Shown here: piece after piece, positions 1 to 8,583 of the stretch | Layout: every line of letters begins with the position of its first letter | Position numbering within the stretch: the stretch's first letter is position 1 | Assembly (NCBI RefSeq): GCF_947490415.1 | Contig: NZ_CANLGX010000006.1 | Location: forward strand, 124,001 to 188,000 | DNA from: an uncultured Eudoraea sp. | GTDB taxonomy: Bacteria; Bacteroidota; Bacteroidia; Flavobacteriales; Flavobacteriaceae | Length of the DNA: 64,000 nt | Reading direction: 5' to 3' | The notes under the pieces: model-generated | Told to the model about the DNA's origin: nothing | Database searches by the model: none | Seen by the model: the letters and a program-made list of their open reading frames with translations, nothing else | Translations under genes and position numbers: made by a program

Positions 1-144
1 GCCACAGACACTTCTCTGAATGAAAAAATATATGGTGAGATAGCTGAAGAAGAAGCCGTTTACGCGTATAAAAAACAGAAAGCCGAAGAGTTATTACGGC
101 TGCAGGCAGATACCTTTCACGATCTGCAGATAAAAAGCTTATAA
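1..144 (+). CDS. C-terminal fragment of an unidentified protein (cut by window start)
   Basis: Frame 1 is open from the first base to a TAA at 142-144 and gives 47 residues. The piece is rich in Glu, Lys and Ala and looks like an amphipathic helix. It carries no motif that I recognise. It converges on the minus-strand gene ending at 184, with two small hairpins in the gap. Composition resembles its neighbours. The family cannot be named from this tail. Confidence 0.5.
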   Translation, partial: ATDTSLNEKIYGEIAEEEAVYAYKKQKAEELLRLQADTFHDLQIKSL

Positions 145-151
145 GGAATAT

Positions 152-194
152 TAACCAATAATAAAGAATTGGTTACACGGGGATTAATTTCCCC
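152..194. terminator. Paired hairpins at a tail-to-tail gene junction
   Basis: TAACCAAT (152-159) and ATTGGTTA (168-175) form a perfect 8-bp stem with an 8-nt loop. GGGGA (179-183) and TCCCC (190-194) form a second, 5-bp stem. They sit between convergent genes, where bidirectional terminators are expected. Neither stem is followed by a long T tract, so this is a weak call. Confidence 0.35.
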
Positions 195-1185
195 AGATTC
201 TCACCCATAATTCAATTAAAACGTTTTGTGCGTCTTCTTTAAATTTTGGGGTTTCCTCAACTATGACCTCATTTTTTAGTTTAAGCAACTTATAGCTAAA
301 AGCAAATTTTGGATCAATGGGATTCAGGCTTATCAAACCAAAACGAAGATCATTAAAGAGTAAGGTTTGCTCCTTCCGCGAAATGGTATACCAGCCTTCG
401 GTAATTTTTATTAACCGGTTAAGCTTATCCTCACCTGCCAGTTCTCCTAAAAAGGCATGGTTTTTTGGATAACCCCTAAACACAATTGGTTTGGTATCAA
501 ACAAGGAATATTCACCTATTAAATATTCTTTCCCCGCATCCACATTTGCAGTCCATAGTATTGAATTAAATGGGGTTGGCCTGGTTTGGATCTGTTCATA
601 AGCAATCTCCTGATCCTCCAAATTATCTGTAAATTTCTTATAGGTAATACCCTTCAACAGCAAGGTTACCACTAGATAGCCGCTACTAACAATAAGACCC
701 ATTCGATTATACTTTCTTCTGGCCGGTGAAAGCCTGTGTTGTCTCATGGTCAAAATCAGGAAAAACAGAAAAGGAAGCGTATATAAAGGATCAATTACAA
801 AAATATTCTGGAAGGCCAGGCGAACATCAAAAGGCCAAAAAAGTTGCGTGCCCCAGGTGGTAAAGGAATCCAAAATAGGATGGGTAAACAAACCCCAGAA
901 CATAAGTTTGGACCATTCCTGCCAGCTTACTCCGGAATTTTTTTCAATTTTAGAAATCAGCCATCCAAAAACGGGGGCAAACAAAAGGCTAAACAGAATA
1001 GAATGACTAAATCCTCTGTGCCATTCGGTATAAGTAACCGTATCTACAAAATAGCGACTCAAGACATCAAGATCGGGTATTGTGCCGGCAATTGCACCAT
1101 AAAGCATAGCTTTATTCCCCACCTTTTTACCAAGTACCACCTCACCAACTGAGGCCCCTAAAACTATTTGCGTTAGTGAATCCAT
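184..1185 (-). CDS. Membrane-bound metal-dependent hydrolase-like protein (DUF457/YdjM family)
   Basis: 333 residues. The N-terminal half matches the inner-membrane DUF457 (YdjM-like) family. It has a D-x-D pair at D38/D40 (IPDLD), H56 and H61 in WHRGFSHS, and H102/D106 in THPILDS, which look like metal ligands. Hydrophobic segments lie near residues 62-78, 92-108 and 135-147. The C-terminal half (about 170-333) is soluble and specific to this subgroup. The family is described as metal-dependent hydrolases, but a substrate is not established and none can be inferred here. The gene starts 3 bp after the MutS-like gene ends, so the two are probably co-transcribed. Confidence 0.75.
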   Translation of the reverse strand: MDSLTQIVLGASVGEVVLGKKVGNKAMLYGAIAGTIPDLDVLSRYFVDTVTYTEWHRGFSHSILFSLLFAPVFGWLISKIEKNSGVSWQEWSKLMFWGLFTHPILDSFTTWGTQLFWPFDVRLAFQNIFVIDPLYTLPFLFFLILTMRQHRLSPARRKYNRMGLIVSSGYLVVTLLLKGITYKKFTDNLEDQEIAYEQIQTRPTPFNSILWTANVDAGKEYLIGEYSLFDTKPIVFRGYPKNHAFLGELAGEDKLNRLIKITEGWYTISRKEQTLLFNDLRFGLISLNPIDPKFAFSYKLLKLKNEVIVEETPKFKEDAQNVLIELWVRIWGN

Positions 1186-1188
1186 CTA

Positions 1189-2967
1189 TTATTCAACTAT
1201 TTTCATTTTCTTCAACAAAAATGAAGCATTCATATTTTGACAAATACCTTTTTTGAACTTATAATCAAAATGCAATTCATCATTTACTATTGCAGCATCA
1301 AAATAGTAGTTATCAACCTTTTCCAGACTTTTGGCTACCTCACACAGACTTAAATCATGGGTAGCTATAAGCCCGGTTGAATTAGAACCAACTAACTTTT
1401 CGATAAACTTTCTGGAACCTATAGCCTTATCTGTACTGTTGGTTCCCTTTAGGATTTCATCCAACACAATAAAATATTGATCATCACTGATACTATCAAT
1501 AATAAACTTTAAGCGTTTAAGTTCTGAAAAAAAGTAGGATTCGTGTTCTGTCAAAGAATCTACAGTTCGCATGCTCGTAATCAGTTTAATGGGCTGGTAT
1601 CGCAAAAAGGTAGCGCATACTGGCAGGCCCATATTGGCCATGACAATCTGAAGGGAGATCGTTCGCAGGAATGTGCTTTTACCGGCCATATTTGCACCGG
1701 TAATTACAAAGAATTCTTCTTTACTAATTTTAAAATTATTTGTGACCCCTTCAGCCGGGTCGAGCATGGGATGTGAGATATTTTTGGCTTCAATGATAAG
1801 ATCATTTTTTGTAATTTCAGGAAAAGTATAATCGGGGTGATTAAAAGCAAAATTTCCCAGACTGTTATAAGAGTCGAAAAAAGCTATGGTATTAAGCCAG
1901 CGCTCTACACTATTACCATGAACACTAATCCATTTCTCTATGGAATAAGCATACCTGAGGTCCCACAATAGAAACCCATTAGCCAAAGCACCAAAAATCA
2001 TATTATTCCTTTGGTCAAAAGCATTTAACATCCCTGAAAACTGTTTTAAAATTTGAGAAACCTTTATGCCTTCTTCCAGGATGTACTCCTTTTCATTCTG
2101 CAACAATTGGGATTGGTATTTCATATTCTCCAAAAGCAATATCAATTTTTGATATTGTTGAAAACTACTCTGTGCTTGCGATGTATTCTGAGAAAGCGCA
2201 TTGACCCTGCTTAAATACTTACCAGTGATACCCAGTCCAAGGAAAAACCAAAACAATAACCCCCATCCCGGAAGATAATCAAAGTAATAGAGGCAAATAA
2301 CTGCCAGTGACAAAAGCGAAAACACGTTAGGTAATATTTTCATCAGATTTGGAACGAATGTCTGATACGTTTTAAGCCAACTTATTAAATTAGCCGACGA
2401 GATTTCCGTTTTTATCAATTTAGCAACAGCCGAAAATTCCTGCCTCCATTCCGCTACTGATCCCAGTTCTTTTATGGCTTCCTGTTTTTCTATTACATTT
2501 TCGATATTGTTTTCAGTAAATAGTCCTGCCAATGTTTTACCGCCTTCCGGTAAAGCCGTGCGATTACAATATTGGTAAAAAGAACCCTTCCCGAAAAGAT
2601 CTATATCCTGACTGTAAAAATGTCCACGGTCAATGAATTCTTTTCCATCAGGGAGCTCATGAAATTTTCGAGCCAATACCTGCAACTCCGTTTCATTAAT
2701 GGAGATCAAGGCTAACAATTTATTTTTTTGGTAAGTCAGGTCGCTATGCCTCGAAACCAAAAAAAGAAAAAGTATTACTGCAAAAAGAACAGTTAAAAGA
2801 ATATAATTTGAGTTGTCATAAAACAGGTATATCCCAAAAATTGCCAGGATAAAAACCGTCAGCCTAATCATACTGGAGAGCCATAATTGTCGTTTCACCT
2901 GAACAAGCAGCTCACTCAATTTGTCTTTTCTTTTTATGTAGAACTTGGCAGGGTTAGGCATATACAA
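1189..2967 (-). CDS. MutS-family ATPase with N-terminal membrane segments
   Basis: 592 residues. The C-terminal third is a MutS-type ABC ATPase: Walker A GANMAGKST at 424-432, a helical signature region TVDSLTEHESYFFSEL, Walker B LDEILKGTNS with D503/E504, and an ATHDLS switch histidine. The mismatch-recognition and connector domains of MutS1 are missing. Instead there are hydrophobic stretches near residues 34-50, 54-71, about 208-224 and about 229-246, so the protein is probably anchored in the inner membrane. Such proteins are usually annotated as MutS-related in Bacteroidota, and a role in mismatch repair is doubtful. An alternative start is Met3. A TATCTTTA element lies upstream at 2989-2996. 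Confidence 0.8.
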   Translation of the reverse strand: MYMPNPAKFYIKRKDKLSELLVQVKRQLWLSSMIRLTVFILAIFGIYLFYDNSNYILLTVLFAVILFLFLVSRHSDLTYQKNKLLALISINETELQVLARKFHELPDGKEFIDRGHFYSQDIDLFGKGSFYQYCNRTALPEGGKTLAGLFTENNIENVIEKQEAIKELGSVAEWRQEFSAVAKLIKTEISSANLISWLKTYQTFVPNLMKILPNVFSLLSLAVICLYYFDYLPGWGLLFWFFLGLGITGKYLSRVNALSQNTSQAQSSFQQYQKLILLLENMKYQSQLLQNEKEYILEEGIKVSQILKQFSGMLNAFDQRNNMIFGALANGFLLWDLRYAYSIEKWISVHGNSVERWLNTIAFFDSYNSLGNFAFNHPDYTFPEITKNDLIIEAKNISHPMLDPAEGVTNNFKISKEEFFVITGANMAGKSTFLRTISLQIVMANMGLPVCATFLRYQPIKLITSMRTVDSLTEHESYFFSELKRLKFIIDSISDDQYFIVLDEILKGTNSTDKAIGSRKFIEKLVGSNSTGLIATHDLSLCEVAKSLEKVDNYYFDAAIVNDELHFDYKFKKGICQNMNASFLLKKMKIVE

Positions 2968-2988
2968 TAGCTCTTTAAATTGAGGTGG

Positions 2989-3019
2989 TAAAGATATGGT
3001 ATTCTTAAAGGGATTTAAA
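2989..3019 (-). promoter_or_regulatory. Candidate promoter of the MutS-like gene
   Basis: On the minus strand TTTA (3016-3019) is followed by 19 nt and TATCTTTA (2989-2996), close to the Bacteroidota TTTG-N19-TAnnTTTG consensus. The predicted leader to the ATG at 2967 is about 15 nt. One mismatch in each element. Confidence 0.35.
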
Positions 3020-3021
3020 GA

Positions 3022-3387
3022 TTATATCATACCCTCGAGCGCGGCTTTTTGTTTCTTTGTTAGCTTAGAAACCACCAATTCGTATGAATGATTCACAAGT
3101 TCTGATATCAGTTTAGCCGGCAGCTGTTCCAGAAATAATGTGTTCCAGTGTACTTTGCTCATATGATATCCTGGGGTAATAATTCCATCATAGGTTTCCC
3201 GCAATTCAATGGCCCTTTCGGGGTCACATTTTAAATTCACCTGAGATGGAATTCGTTCAAGCGGGGCAATGGTAAAGATTTTACCCATCACCTTAAAGAC
3301 CAGCGTGTCCGCATCAAAAGGAAATTCTTCCGTAACTCCTTTTTTATATAAACAAAGTTCTCTGAATTCTTCAATGTTCATATTCAA
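3022..3387 (-). CDS. MmcQ/YjbR family protein
   Basis: 121 residues, the usual length for this small single-domain family. Typical features are the N-terminal LCLYKKGVTEEFPF segment, the FKVMGKIF strand, VNLKCDPERA, and the central GYHMSKVHWNTLFL block followed by a C-terminal helical pair. Structures of the family show a CyaY-like fold. A DNA-binding role has been proposed for some members but is not well tested. The gene is followed after 54 bp by the MutS-like gene, which appears to have its own promoter. Confidence 0.85.
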   Translation of the reverse strand: MNMNIEEFRELCLYKKGVTEEFPFDADTLVFKVMGKIFTIAPLERIPSQVNLKCDPERAIELRETYDGIITPGYHMSKVHWNTLFLEQLPAKLISELVNHSYELVVSKLTKKQKAALEGMI

Positions 3388-3453
3388 AAGCGTTTTAATG
3401 TACTATTTAGCTAAAATATACTGTGAAAAAAGCTCAGGTACTTCTTGGAAAGA

Positions 3454-3855
3454 TCATAGTTTGACTCCCTGGGAGTCGTATACAATTACCTTATTCCAAA
3501 GGCTTTGTGCCTCCTCAATAAATTCCAGATGCGCCTTTTCTTTCTGGTATTTCTCCTGTTCTTTGGCAGATTTAAAACTTACGATCAAAGCATATGTAAA
3601 TGAATCGTCTACAACATCGCGCGTAGCCTTTGGAGGCTTTCCAACATAATGTGTATTTGCATGTTTCGACTTCTTCATGAACTTCTTCATCGCCTTTTCA
3701 AATTGCTTTTGGTCATCCGTGTCATCCGGATTGTTGAGCCAAAAATATACGGTATGTACAAAACCTGGATCTAAATTTTTCATATGCTTATCTTGTTGAC
3801 TGTATGCGGTTATGGATATTAATAAAATGGTTAAAATACAAACTGCCTTTTTCAT
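3454..3855 (-). CDS. Secreted Dabb (stress-responsive A/B barrel) domain protein
   Basis: Start chosen at the Met that opens MKKAVCILTILLISITAYSQ, a clean Sec signal peptide. An upstream in-frame ATG at 3891 would overlap the preceding gene and bury the signal. The mature part of about 110 residues matches the Dabb barrel: FVHTVYFWLNNPDD at the front, then FVVGKPP-like and YALIVSFKSAKEQEKYQ strands and HLEFIEEAQSLWNKVIVYDS. Dabb domains form dimeric beta barrels, and their biochemical role is mostly unknown. A second, cytosolic Dabb gene lies at 56.9 kb. It follows the DUF4230 gene. Confidence 0.8.
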   Translation of the reverse strand: MKKAVCILTILLISITAYSQQDKHMKNLDPGFVHTVYFWLNNPDDTDDQKQFEKAMKKFMKKSKHANTHYVGKPPKATRDVVDDSFTYALIVSFKSAKEQEKYQKEKAHLEFIEEAQSLWNKVIVYDSQGVKL

Positions 3856-3880
3856 GTTATTACGATTTAAATTTATAACT

Positions 3881-4504
3881 CTATTTTTCAATAAAAGGTT
3901 TTTTATGGTCGCTTAATTCTAAAGTCGAGTAATCTAATTTCCACCCGATAGTTTCAACAATTTTCTCAATTAATAAAACAGCTTCCAAAGCTTCCCGCCT
4001 GGCTGTATCCATGAGCCCGCTTTCGGGAATTTTCTCCATGACATGTTTTTTAGCTTCCTGATTTAGGGCTGTCAAATCTTTTGGAGTAAATGAATTGAAA
4101 AGGCCATTTTTTATATCGTAAAATTCAAGCTCCGGTTGTATAGAAAGCACTTCCGGCTGAGGAAAGTTAGTAAGAATTATTTTCTTTTTATCCGTATCGG
4201 CATGCATTAATACTTTTTTAAGGTCGTAACCTATTTGAGCTTTTGCATTAATTACTATCAGGGCCGTTTTCTTGCTGCTAAGCAAACTCATAAAGTGCTC
4301 CCTGGTATTTTCATATTTGTAAATCTCAGCAAAATCACCCTCCACGGAGATCAATTTACAGACGCTTTTAATTTTTTCCAATATTATTGTGGATTGATGC
4401 TCTGTGAGCTCTTTGCTCCTCTTAATACGAAATAATGAGTACATCCAATACATTAAGATTGCCCCTAATATTAACCCCAAAAACAGTTCAAAAATACTAT
4501 CCAT
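3881..4504 (-). CDS. DUF4230 family membrane-anchored protein
   Basis: 207 residues. One N-terminal transmembrane helix (about 5-22, FLGLILGAILMYWMYSLF) is followed by a soluble domain with the DUF4230 pattern: strands around CKLISVEGDFAEIYKYE, ALIVINAKAQIGYDL and a C-terminal helix with the ARREALEAVLLIEKIVETIGW stretch. The topology suggests a single-pass protein with most of the chain outside the cytoplasm. Function is unknown. The start overlaps the end of the DUF4260 gene by 8 bp, indicating one operon. Confidence 0.8.
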   Translation of the reverse strand: MDSIFELFLGLILGAILMYWMYSLFRIKRSKELTEHQSTIILEKIKSVCKLISVEGDFAEIYKYENTREHFMSLLSSKKTALIVINAKAQIGYDLKKVLMHADTDKKKIILTNFPQPEVLSIQPELEFYDIKNGLFNSFTPKDLTALNQEAKKHVMEKIPESGLMDTARREALEAVLLIEKIVETIGWKLDYSTLELSDHKKPFIEK

Positions 4505-4856
4505 TGTTTTTTCCTACTTCTCCCAAATGTGTAAACTTAAATCCTTTCTTATACTTTAAGCCATAACCCAAAGTTCTGTCCAGAGCTGAGTGTGAAAACA
4601 AAATTATCCCGGATCCTTCTAACAAAGGAAGAGAATAATACGCTCCAAAAATATAAATAACTATTGCCAAACCTTTATGATGAAAGATATTATATGAAAT
4701 CGCTCCAATTTTATTGCCTAAAATATATCCTATCATTCCAATATCCGGGGCCAGAAGAAACACAAAAAACCACCACCAGGAAAAAGGGAGGAATGTGAAA
4801 AGATAGAACCCAAATACAAACATTGCAAATTCCTCTAACCTGATTAGGGTATTCAT
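4497..4856 (-). CDS. DUF4260 family small membrane protein
   Basis: 119 residues with about four hydrophobic segments (residues 10-23, 25-47, 62-75 and 80-90). The conserved pattern of DUF4260 is clear: RLEEFAMF near the start, APDIGMIGYILG, NIFHHKGLA, and HSALDRTLGYGLKY near the end. Function unknown. Its ATG overlaps the stop codon of the cyclase gene (ATGA-type 4-bp overlap), which implies translational coupling. Confidence 0.85.
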   Translation of the reverse strand: MNTLIRLEEFAMFVFGFYLFTFLPFSWWWFFVFLLAPDIGMIGYILGNKIGAISYNIFHHKGLAIVIYIFGAYYSLPLLEGSGIILFSHSALDRTLGYGLKYKKGFKFTHLGEVGKNNG

Positions 4857-5605
4857 GACTTTATAGGTTTAAATATTACCGGCCTGCTAGGACTGGCATC
4901 ATTTTCCATTGGGGCCAGTTGCAAGTTTAAAATATAAGTGCCGTCTTTAATAGAATTGTTTACAAATATAAATTCTGTAATAGTGGCCCTGGTACGCATC
5001 TTGCCTTCAACTTGCCAGAATGCCCTATGTGCCAATAGCGCTCCATTGTCTTTTTCCCTGTCAATGGAAGGGAGGTCTATGAGCAAGTGATTAATTTCCC
5101 TATCCACTAAATATTGAGCTGTTTCTTCCAATAAATAAGGTGGATTTGTATCGGAATATTTTCTTGATAATTTATCTTCAATGTTAGGTAAAGTTCTGAT
5201 TATGAGTGCTTCACATTTTTTGTTTCCAATCGCATATTGAATTTGCTTTTTGGAGACCACAAAATCATTCTGATATTTTTCAGGAGCGATGGTGACCACC
5301 TCAGCCAGGAAAAAATAGTCTGACAATTGCCTATTTATGGAATAGGTCTCTTCTGTGATATGTCCAAGGCATTCTGTATGAGTTCCATGCGCATGTGGAT
5401 TAAAACTGATATCATTAAAATTTACGGAAGCACCTTCGGATACTTTCCCAATAAAACCCTCTTCCTTATGTGGTTGTATCTTAGGTGGATCCAGATTCCA
5501 GGCTCTTACATTCGATTCATTGCCCCTCAAAGGAATCGAAATATCCAGAGGCTTTGACAAATCTATCTTGTATTCCTTGCTATTATGTTTTATTCGTGCG
5601 AGCAT
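4853..5605 (-). CDS. Cyclase family protein (kynurenine formamidase-like)
   Basis: 250 residues. It carries the metal-binding signature of the putative cyclase/KynB family in the form HAHGTHTECLGH near residue 70, and the later conserved HLLIDLPSIDREKDNG...LLAHRAFW block that completes the site. Characterised relatives are metal-dependent hydrolases such as N-formylkynurenine formamidase and isatin hydrolase. The usual Asp of HxGTHxDxP is replaced here by Glu-Cys, so the substrate may differ. No tryptophan pathway genes lie nearby. It is in an operon with hemW upstream (18-bp gap) and the DUF4260 gene downstream. Confidence 0.75.
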   Translation of the reverse strand: MLARIKHNSKEYKIDLSKPLDISIPLRGNESNVRAWNLDPPKIQPHKEEGFIGKVSEGASVNFNDISFNPHAHGTHTECLGHITEETYSINRQLSDYFFLAEVVTIAPEKYQNDFVVSKKQIQYAIGNKKCEALIIRTLPNIEDKLSRKYSDTNPPYLLEETAQYLVDREINHLLIDLPSIDREKDNGALLAHRAFWQVEGKMRTRATITEFIFVNNSIKDGTYILNLQLAPMENDASPSRPVIFKPIKS

Positions 5606-5623
5606 GTCTTCTAATCAGAAATC

Positions 5624-6757
5624 TTATTTCAATTTAATCATAAATAAATCGCTAGCAATCCCATCACATAAAAACTTTCCTTTTTTAGTGACAGAGAGCT
5701 TATCCCCTTCTGTTACAAGTAATTTCTCTTTGATATATTTATCAGATTGATCCAATAGGTACTCGTAATAACCAGTCCCGAATTCGTTTCTTATTTTATC
5801 CAAAGAAACTCCCCAAATTGTTCGCAATGCGGTCATGACATATTCATTGTATCGGTCTGTTTTGCTGAGTACTTCCTCTTCCAACGGCAGTATATTTTCT
5901 TTAATTGATCTGATATATTTCGAGTTATTATTGATATTCCATGCCCTTTTTGTGCCGTCATAAGAATGTGCCGAAGGTCCTATCCCTATATATTTTTTTC
6001 CCTTCCAATACGCTGTATTGTTCTTAGAGAAATATCCTTCCTTCCCAAAGTTGGAGATTTCATAATTTATAAACCCTTCCTTCTCCAAAAGGGTACATAG
6101 TATATTAAACTGTTCCTCGGCCACTTCATCATCTACATTGGGAATAATTCCCTTGTCAATAAATGCTTTTAAAGCAGTTTTGGGCTCCACCGTTAATGCA
6201 TAACTGGAAATATGTGGCAACTCATAAGACAAGGCCTTATTAATATTCTCCTCCCAACGCGCATTTGTCATCCCGGGTATCCCATAAATAAGGTCAATAG
6301 AAATATTATCAAAATACTTTTTGGCCTCATTGAGGCATAAATCGGCTTCTTTGGCATCGTGCGCCCTGTTCATCAATTTAAGGTCCTGATCAAAAAAGGA
6401 TTGTACGCCAATACTTAATCTGTTAATAGGAGAATCACTCAACTCCTTTATTTTTTTTATGGATAAGTCATCCGGATTGGCTTCCAGGGTTATTTCAGGA
6501 TACTTAATCACCCTATAATTCTCATCAACAGTTTTTATAATTTCATTGATTTCTCCTATTTCTAGAACCGATGGCGTACCGCCCCCAAAATAAATGGTCT
6601 GTACTTCTTCATTTTTCAATTCAGCTTTGCGAAGCAATAATTCCTTCTGCAAGGCGCTTACCATATCTTGCCTTTTCCTCAAATTAGTAGAGAAATGAAA
6701 GTCACAATAATGACAGGCCTGTTTGCAAAATGGAATGTGAATGTAGATGCCAGCCAT
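5624..6757 (-). CDS. hemW: Radical SAM haem chaperone HemW
   Basis: 377 residues. The radical SAM motif is C11-x3-C15-x2-C18 within IHIPFCKQACHYCDF, followed by Phe rather than the extra Cys found in HemN. This separates HemW from true coproporphyrinogen dehydrogenase, which is present separately at 46.5 kb. Other family blocks are YFGGGTPS, EANPDDLS, RLSIGVQSF, DLIYGIPG, YEISNF and the C-terminal HemN_C-type domain. HemW is thought to deliver haem to respiratory proteins, which fits the cytochrome-rich window. Its ATG overlaps the stop of the DUF3667 gene by one base. Confidence 0.9.
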   Translation of the reverse strand: MAGIYIHIPFCKQACHYCDFHFSTNLRKRQDMVSALQKELLLRKAELKNEEVQTIYFGGGTPSVLEIGEINEIIKTVDENYRVIKYPEITLEANPDDLSIKKIKELSDSPINRLSIGVQSFFDQDLKLMNRAHDAKEADLCLNEAKKYFDNISIDLIYGIPGMTNARWEENINKALSYELPHISSYALTVEPKTALKAFIDKGIIPNVDDEVAEEQFNILCTLLEKEGFINYEISNFGKEGYFSKNNTAYWKGKKYIGIGPSAHSYDGTKRAWNINNNSKYIRSIKENILPLEEEVLSKTDRYNEYVMTALRTIWGVSLDKIRNEFGTGYYEYLLDQSDKYIKEKLLVTEGDKLSVTKKGKFLCDGIASDLFMIKLK

Positions 6758-7503
6758 CAGAGTTGTTCAAACATTACAATAAGATAGGAAATGTTAATTG
6801 CGATTAATACATAGGTACCATATGCTAACCAGTAAATCATAAAAGATTTTAATCCTACCTTCAATCGCTGGTTTCGAAAGAATGATATCATAGCATAAAT
6901 AAAATAGACACACATAACGACCATGGCCAAATACTGAATTTTGGGATTCACATATTGTATATAGAATAAATTTAAAGCAGCAAACAGCGAATAAAAACCA
7001 TTCAGATAAAAAGAAACGGCGATGTATTCGGCCAGCGTATATTTCTTACTAAAGAAAAATTTTGTGAATACAGCTAATGTGAAAACAAGAATGAATGCCA
7101 GGGATTTAATGTTTTGAAACATATAATCCCTGGCAGGAGAAAATAGTTCCATATCTATCTGTTCCTCAAAGGTTCCTGCTGAGATCTCTAGATAATTGTC
7201 AAAATCAATGGCCCACCTGATGAAAAGATAAACCAGAGTTGACAAAATAAAAAACGAAATGGGGCTATAGTATTTTTTCCTTTTACCACTAAGGTATTCT
7301 CTAAACAATGCACCCGGATTTAAAACCAACCTTCTTAAGGTCAAGGGAAGTGGGGCACTGAGGGAAAACATATTGTCTGTCAGGTCATTGAATGTATCTC
7401 CGAGCGTTACCTTATTAACTGATGTCCTTTGCCCACAATGTGCACAAAACAAATCTTTTGCTAATGCTCCGCAATTCTTGCAATATTTTGATTCCGAAGT
7501 CAA
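6757..7503 (-). CDS. DUF3667 family membrane protein with N-terminal zinc ribbon
   Basis: 248 residues. Residues 8-23 form a zinc ribbon of two CxxC knuckles (CKNC and CAHC). Then comes the DUF3667 signature around LTDNMFSLSAPLPLTLRRL and LFREYLSGKRKKYYSPISFF. About five hydrophobic helices follow. The family is frequent in Bacteroidota and its function is unknown. It lies between ruvC (6-bp gap) and hemW (1-bp overlap), so the four genes ruvC, DUF3667, hemW and cyclase probably form one transcript. Confidence 0.85.
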   Translation of the reverse strand: MTSESKYCKNCGALAKDLFCAHCGQRTSVNKVTLGDTFNDLTDNMFSLSAPLPLTLRRLVLNPGALFREYLSGKRKKYYSPISFFILSTLVYLFIRWAIDFDNYLEISAGTFEEQIDMELFSPARDYMFQNIKSLAFILVFTLAVFTKFFFSKKYTLAEYIAVSFYLNGFYSLFAALNLFYIQYVNPKIQYLAMVVMCVYFIYAMISFFRNQRLKVGLKSFMIYWLAYGTYVLIAINISYLIVMFEQL

Positions 7504-7509
7504 TCCTAT

Positions 7510-8061
7510 TTATTTTAATCGATCTTCATTTTGTTTTACGAATGCAGACCATCCTGTATAACTCTTGCCTACTTCCACCCTTCCTTCATTATAGAAATGA
7601 CATACCGCCGCCGCAAGGCCATCTGTACTATCCAAATTTTTTGGAAGTGATTTTAGTCCTAAAGTGCTCTGGAGCATTTTTGCTACCTGCTCTTTACTGG
7701 CATTGCCATTACCCGTAATTGCCATTTTTATTTTTTTTGGCATATATTCAGTTATCGGAATTTGCCTTGATAGCCCGGCCGCCATGGCCACGCCCTGTGC
7801 CCGGCCAAGTTTTAGCATAGATTGGACATTCTTCCCATAAAAGGGAGCTTCAATGGCAATTTCATCCGGATGGTAGGTGTCAATCAATTCTATGGTTCGT
7901 TCAAAAATAAGTTTGAGTTTGGTAAAGGGATCATTGTATTTTTTGAGGAGTAATTCATTCATTTGAATAAATGTCATCTTCTTCCCGGTTACTTTAATGA
8001 TTCCGAATCCCATGATAGTGGTTCCCGGATCAATGCCCAATATAATTTTTTCGTTTTGCAA
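7510..8061 (-). CDS. ruvC: Crossover junction endodeoxyribonuclease RuvC
   Basis: 183 residues, the normal size. The RNase H-like fold is marked by the first acidic residue in ILGIDPGTT (D11), the IAIEAPFYGKN block with the second catalytic Glu, LGRAQGVAMAA, and the final acidic pair in STDGLAAAVCHF. RuvC resolves Holliday junctions with RuvAB during recombination repair. It is not beside ruvA or ruvB, as is common in Bacteroidota. The gene starts 10 bp after the small TonB-like lipoprotein gene ends. Confidence 0.95.
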   Translation of the reverse strand: MQNEKIILGIDPGTTIMGFGIIKVTGKKMTFIQMNELLLKKYNDPFTKLKLIFERTIELIDTYHPDEIAIEAPFYGKNVQSMLKLGRAQGVAMAAGLSRQIPITEYMPKKIKMAITGNGNASKEQVAKMLQSTLGLKSLPKNLDSTDGLAAAVCHFYNEGRVEVGKSYTGWSAFVKQNEDRLK

Positions 8062-8071
8062 TTTATTTTGT

Positions 8072-8548
8072 TTACTCTGAATTTAAAATAATAGGAATCC
8101 TGAACTTAGCATTCACCGGAATTCCTCTTTTTAAAGCCGGCCCTAATGCAGGCAGACTTTTAAGACTTCTGCTGACAATCCCATCAAATTCAGGAATCTG
8201 TTCCTGAATAAGTCTGTTTTTATCAATATTCAAAACGGTAATTTTTCCTTCTTTATCAACCAGGAAATCTACATATACTACTTCCTCAATATCTTTGTCT
8301 AAAATAAATTCGAATTCCTGTAAGGTCATCGAAAAATGCAAAAGTAAGGTGTTTTCAAAACACTCTTTTTGTGAAGCTTTAGACGCCGTTTCGTCACAAT
8401 CATCGAACAGAGGATATTGGTCAACATCATTCCAATTGATTGCCTGTAATTCTTTTTCAACCAGTTTTTGTGTTTTAACTTCGGTTGAAGTAAACAAATC
8501 ACAGGAAGATATCAGGCAAAGACAAAACAAAATTAGCAACTTCCTCAT
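8072..8548 (-). CDS. Lipoprotein with a TonB C-terminal-like domain
   Basis: 158 residues. Residues 1-16 form a lipoprotein signal ending in a LISSC lipobox. The C-terminal part (about 88-158) has the pattern of TonB/energy-transducer C-terminal domains: FLVDKEGKITVLNI, a central helix, then SLPALGPALKRGIPVNAKFRIPI. There is no N-terminal membrane helix or Pro-rich linker, so it is not a classical TonB. In Bacteroidota such stand-alone domains are common and their function is unclear. It is the first gene of the leftward ruvC operon. Confidence 0.7.
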   Translation of the reverse strand: MRKLLILFCLCLISSCDLFTSTEVKTQKLVEKELQAINWNDVDQYPLFDDCDETASKASQKECFENTLLLHFSMTLQEFEFILDKDIEEVVYVDFLVDKEGKITVLNIDKNRLIQEQIPEFDGIVSRSLKSLPALGPALKRGIPVNAKFRIPIILNSE

Positions 8549-8583
8549 CTAATAGGTATTCTTGCGGAAAATTACGATTTTTT

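Noticed and set aside
844-1152. Plus-strand frame of about 100 codons
   Set aside because: It lies wholly inside the minus-strand DUF457 gene, has no recognisable domain and a composition typical of an antisense shadow.
5731-5744. TGAT-N6-ATCA palindrome resembling a Crp/Fnr box
   Set aside because: The spacer is 6 rather than 4 bases, it is inside the hemW coding sequence, and no promoter element is placed correctly.
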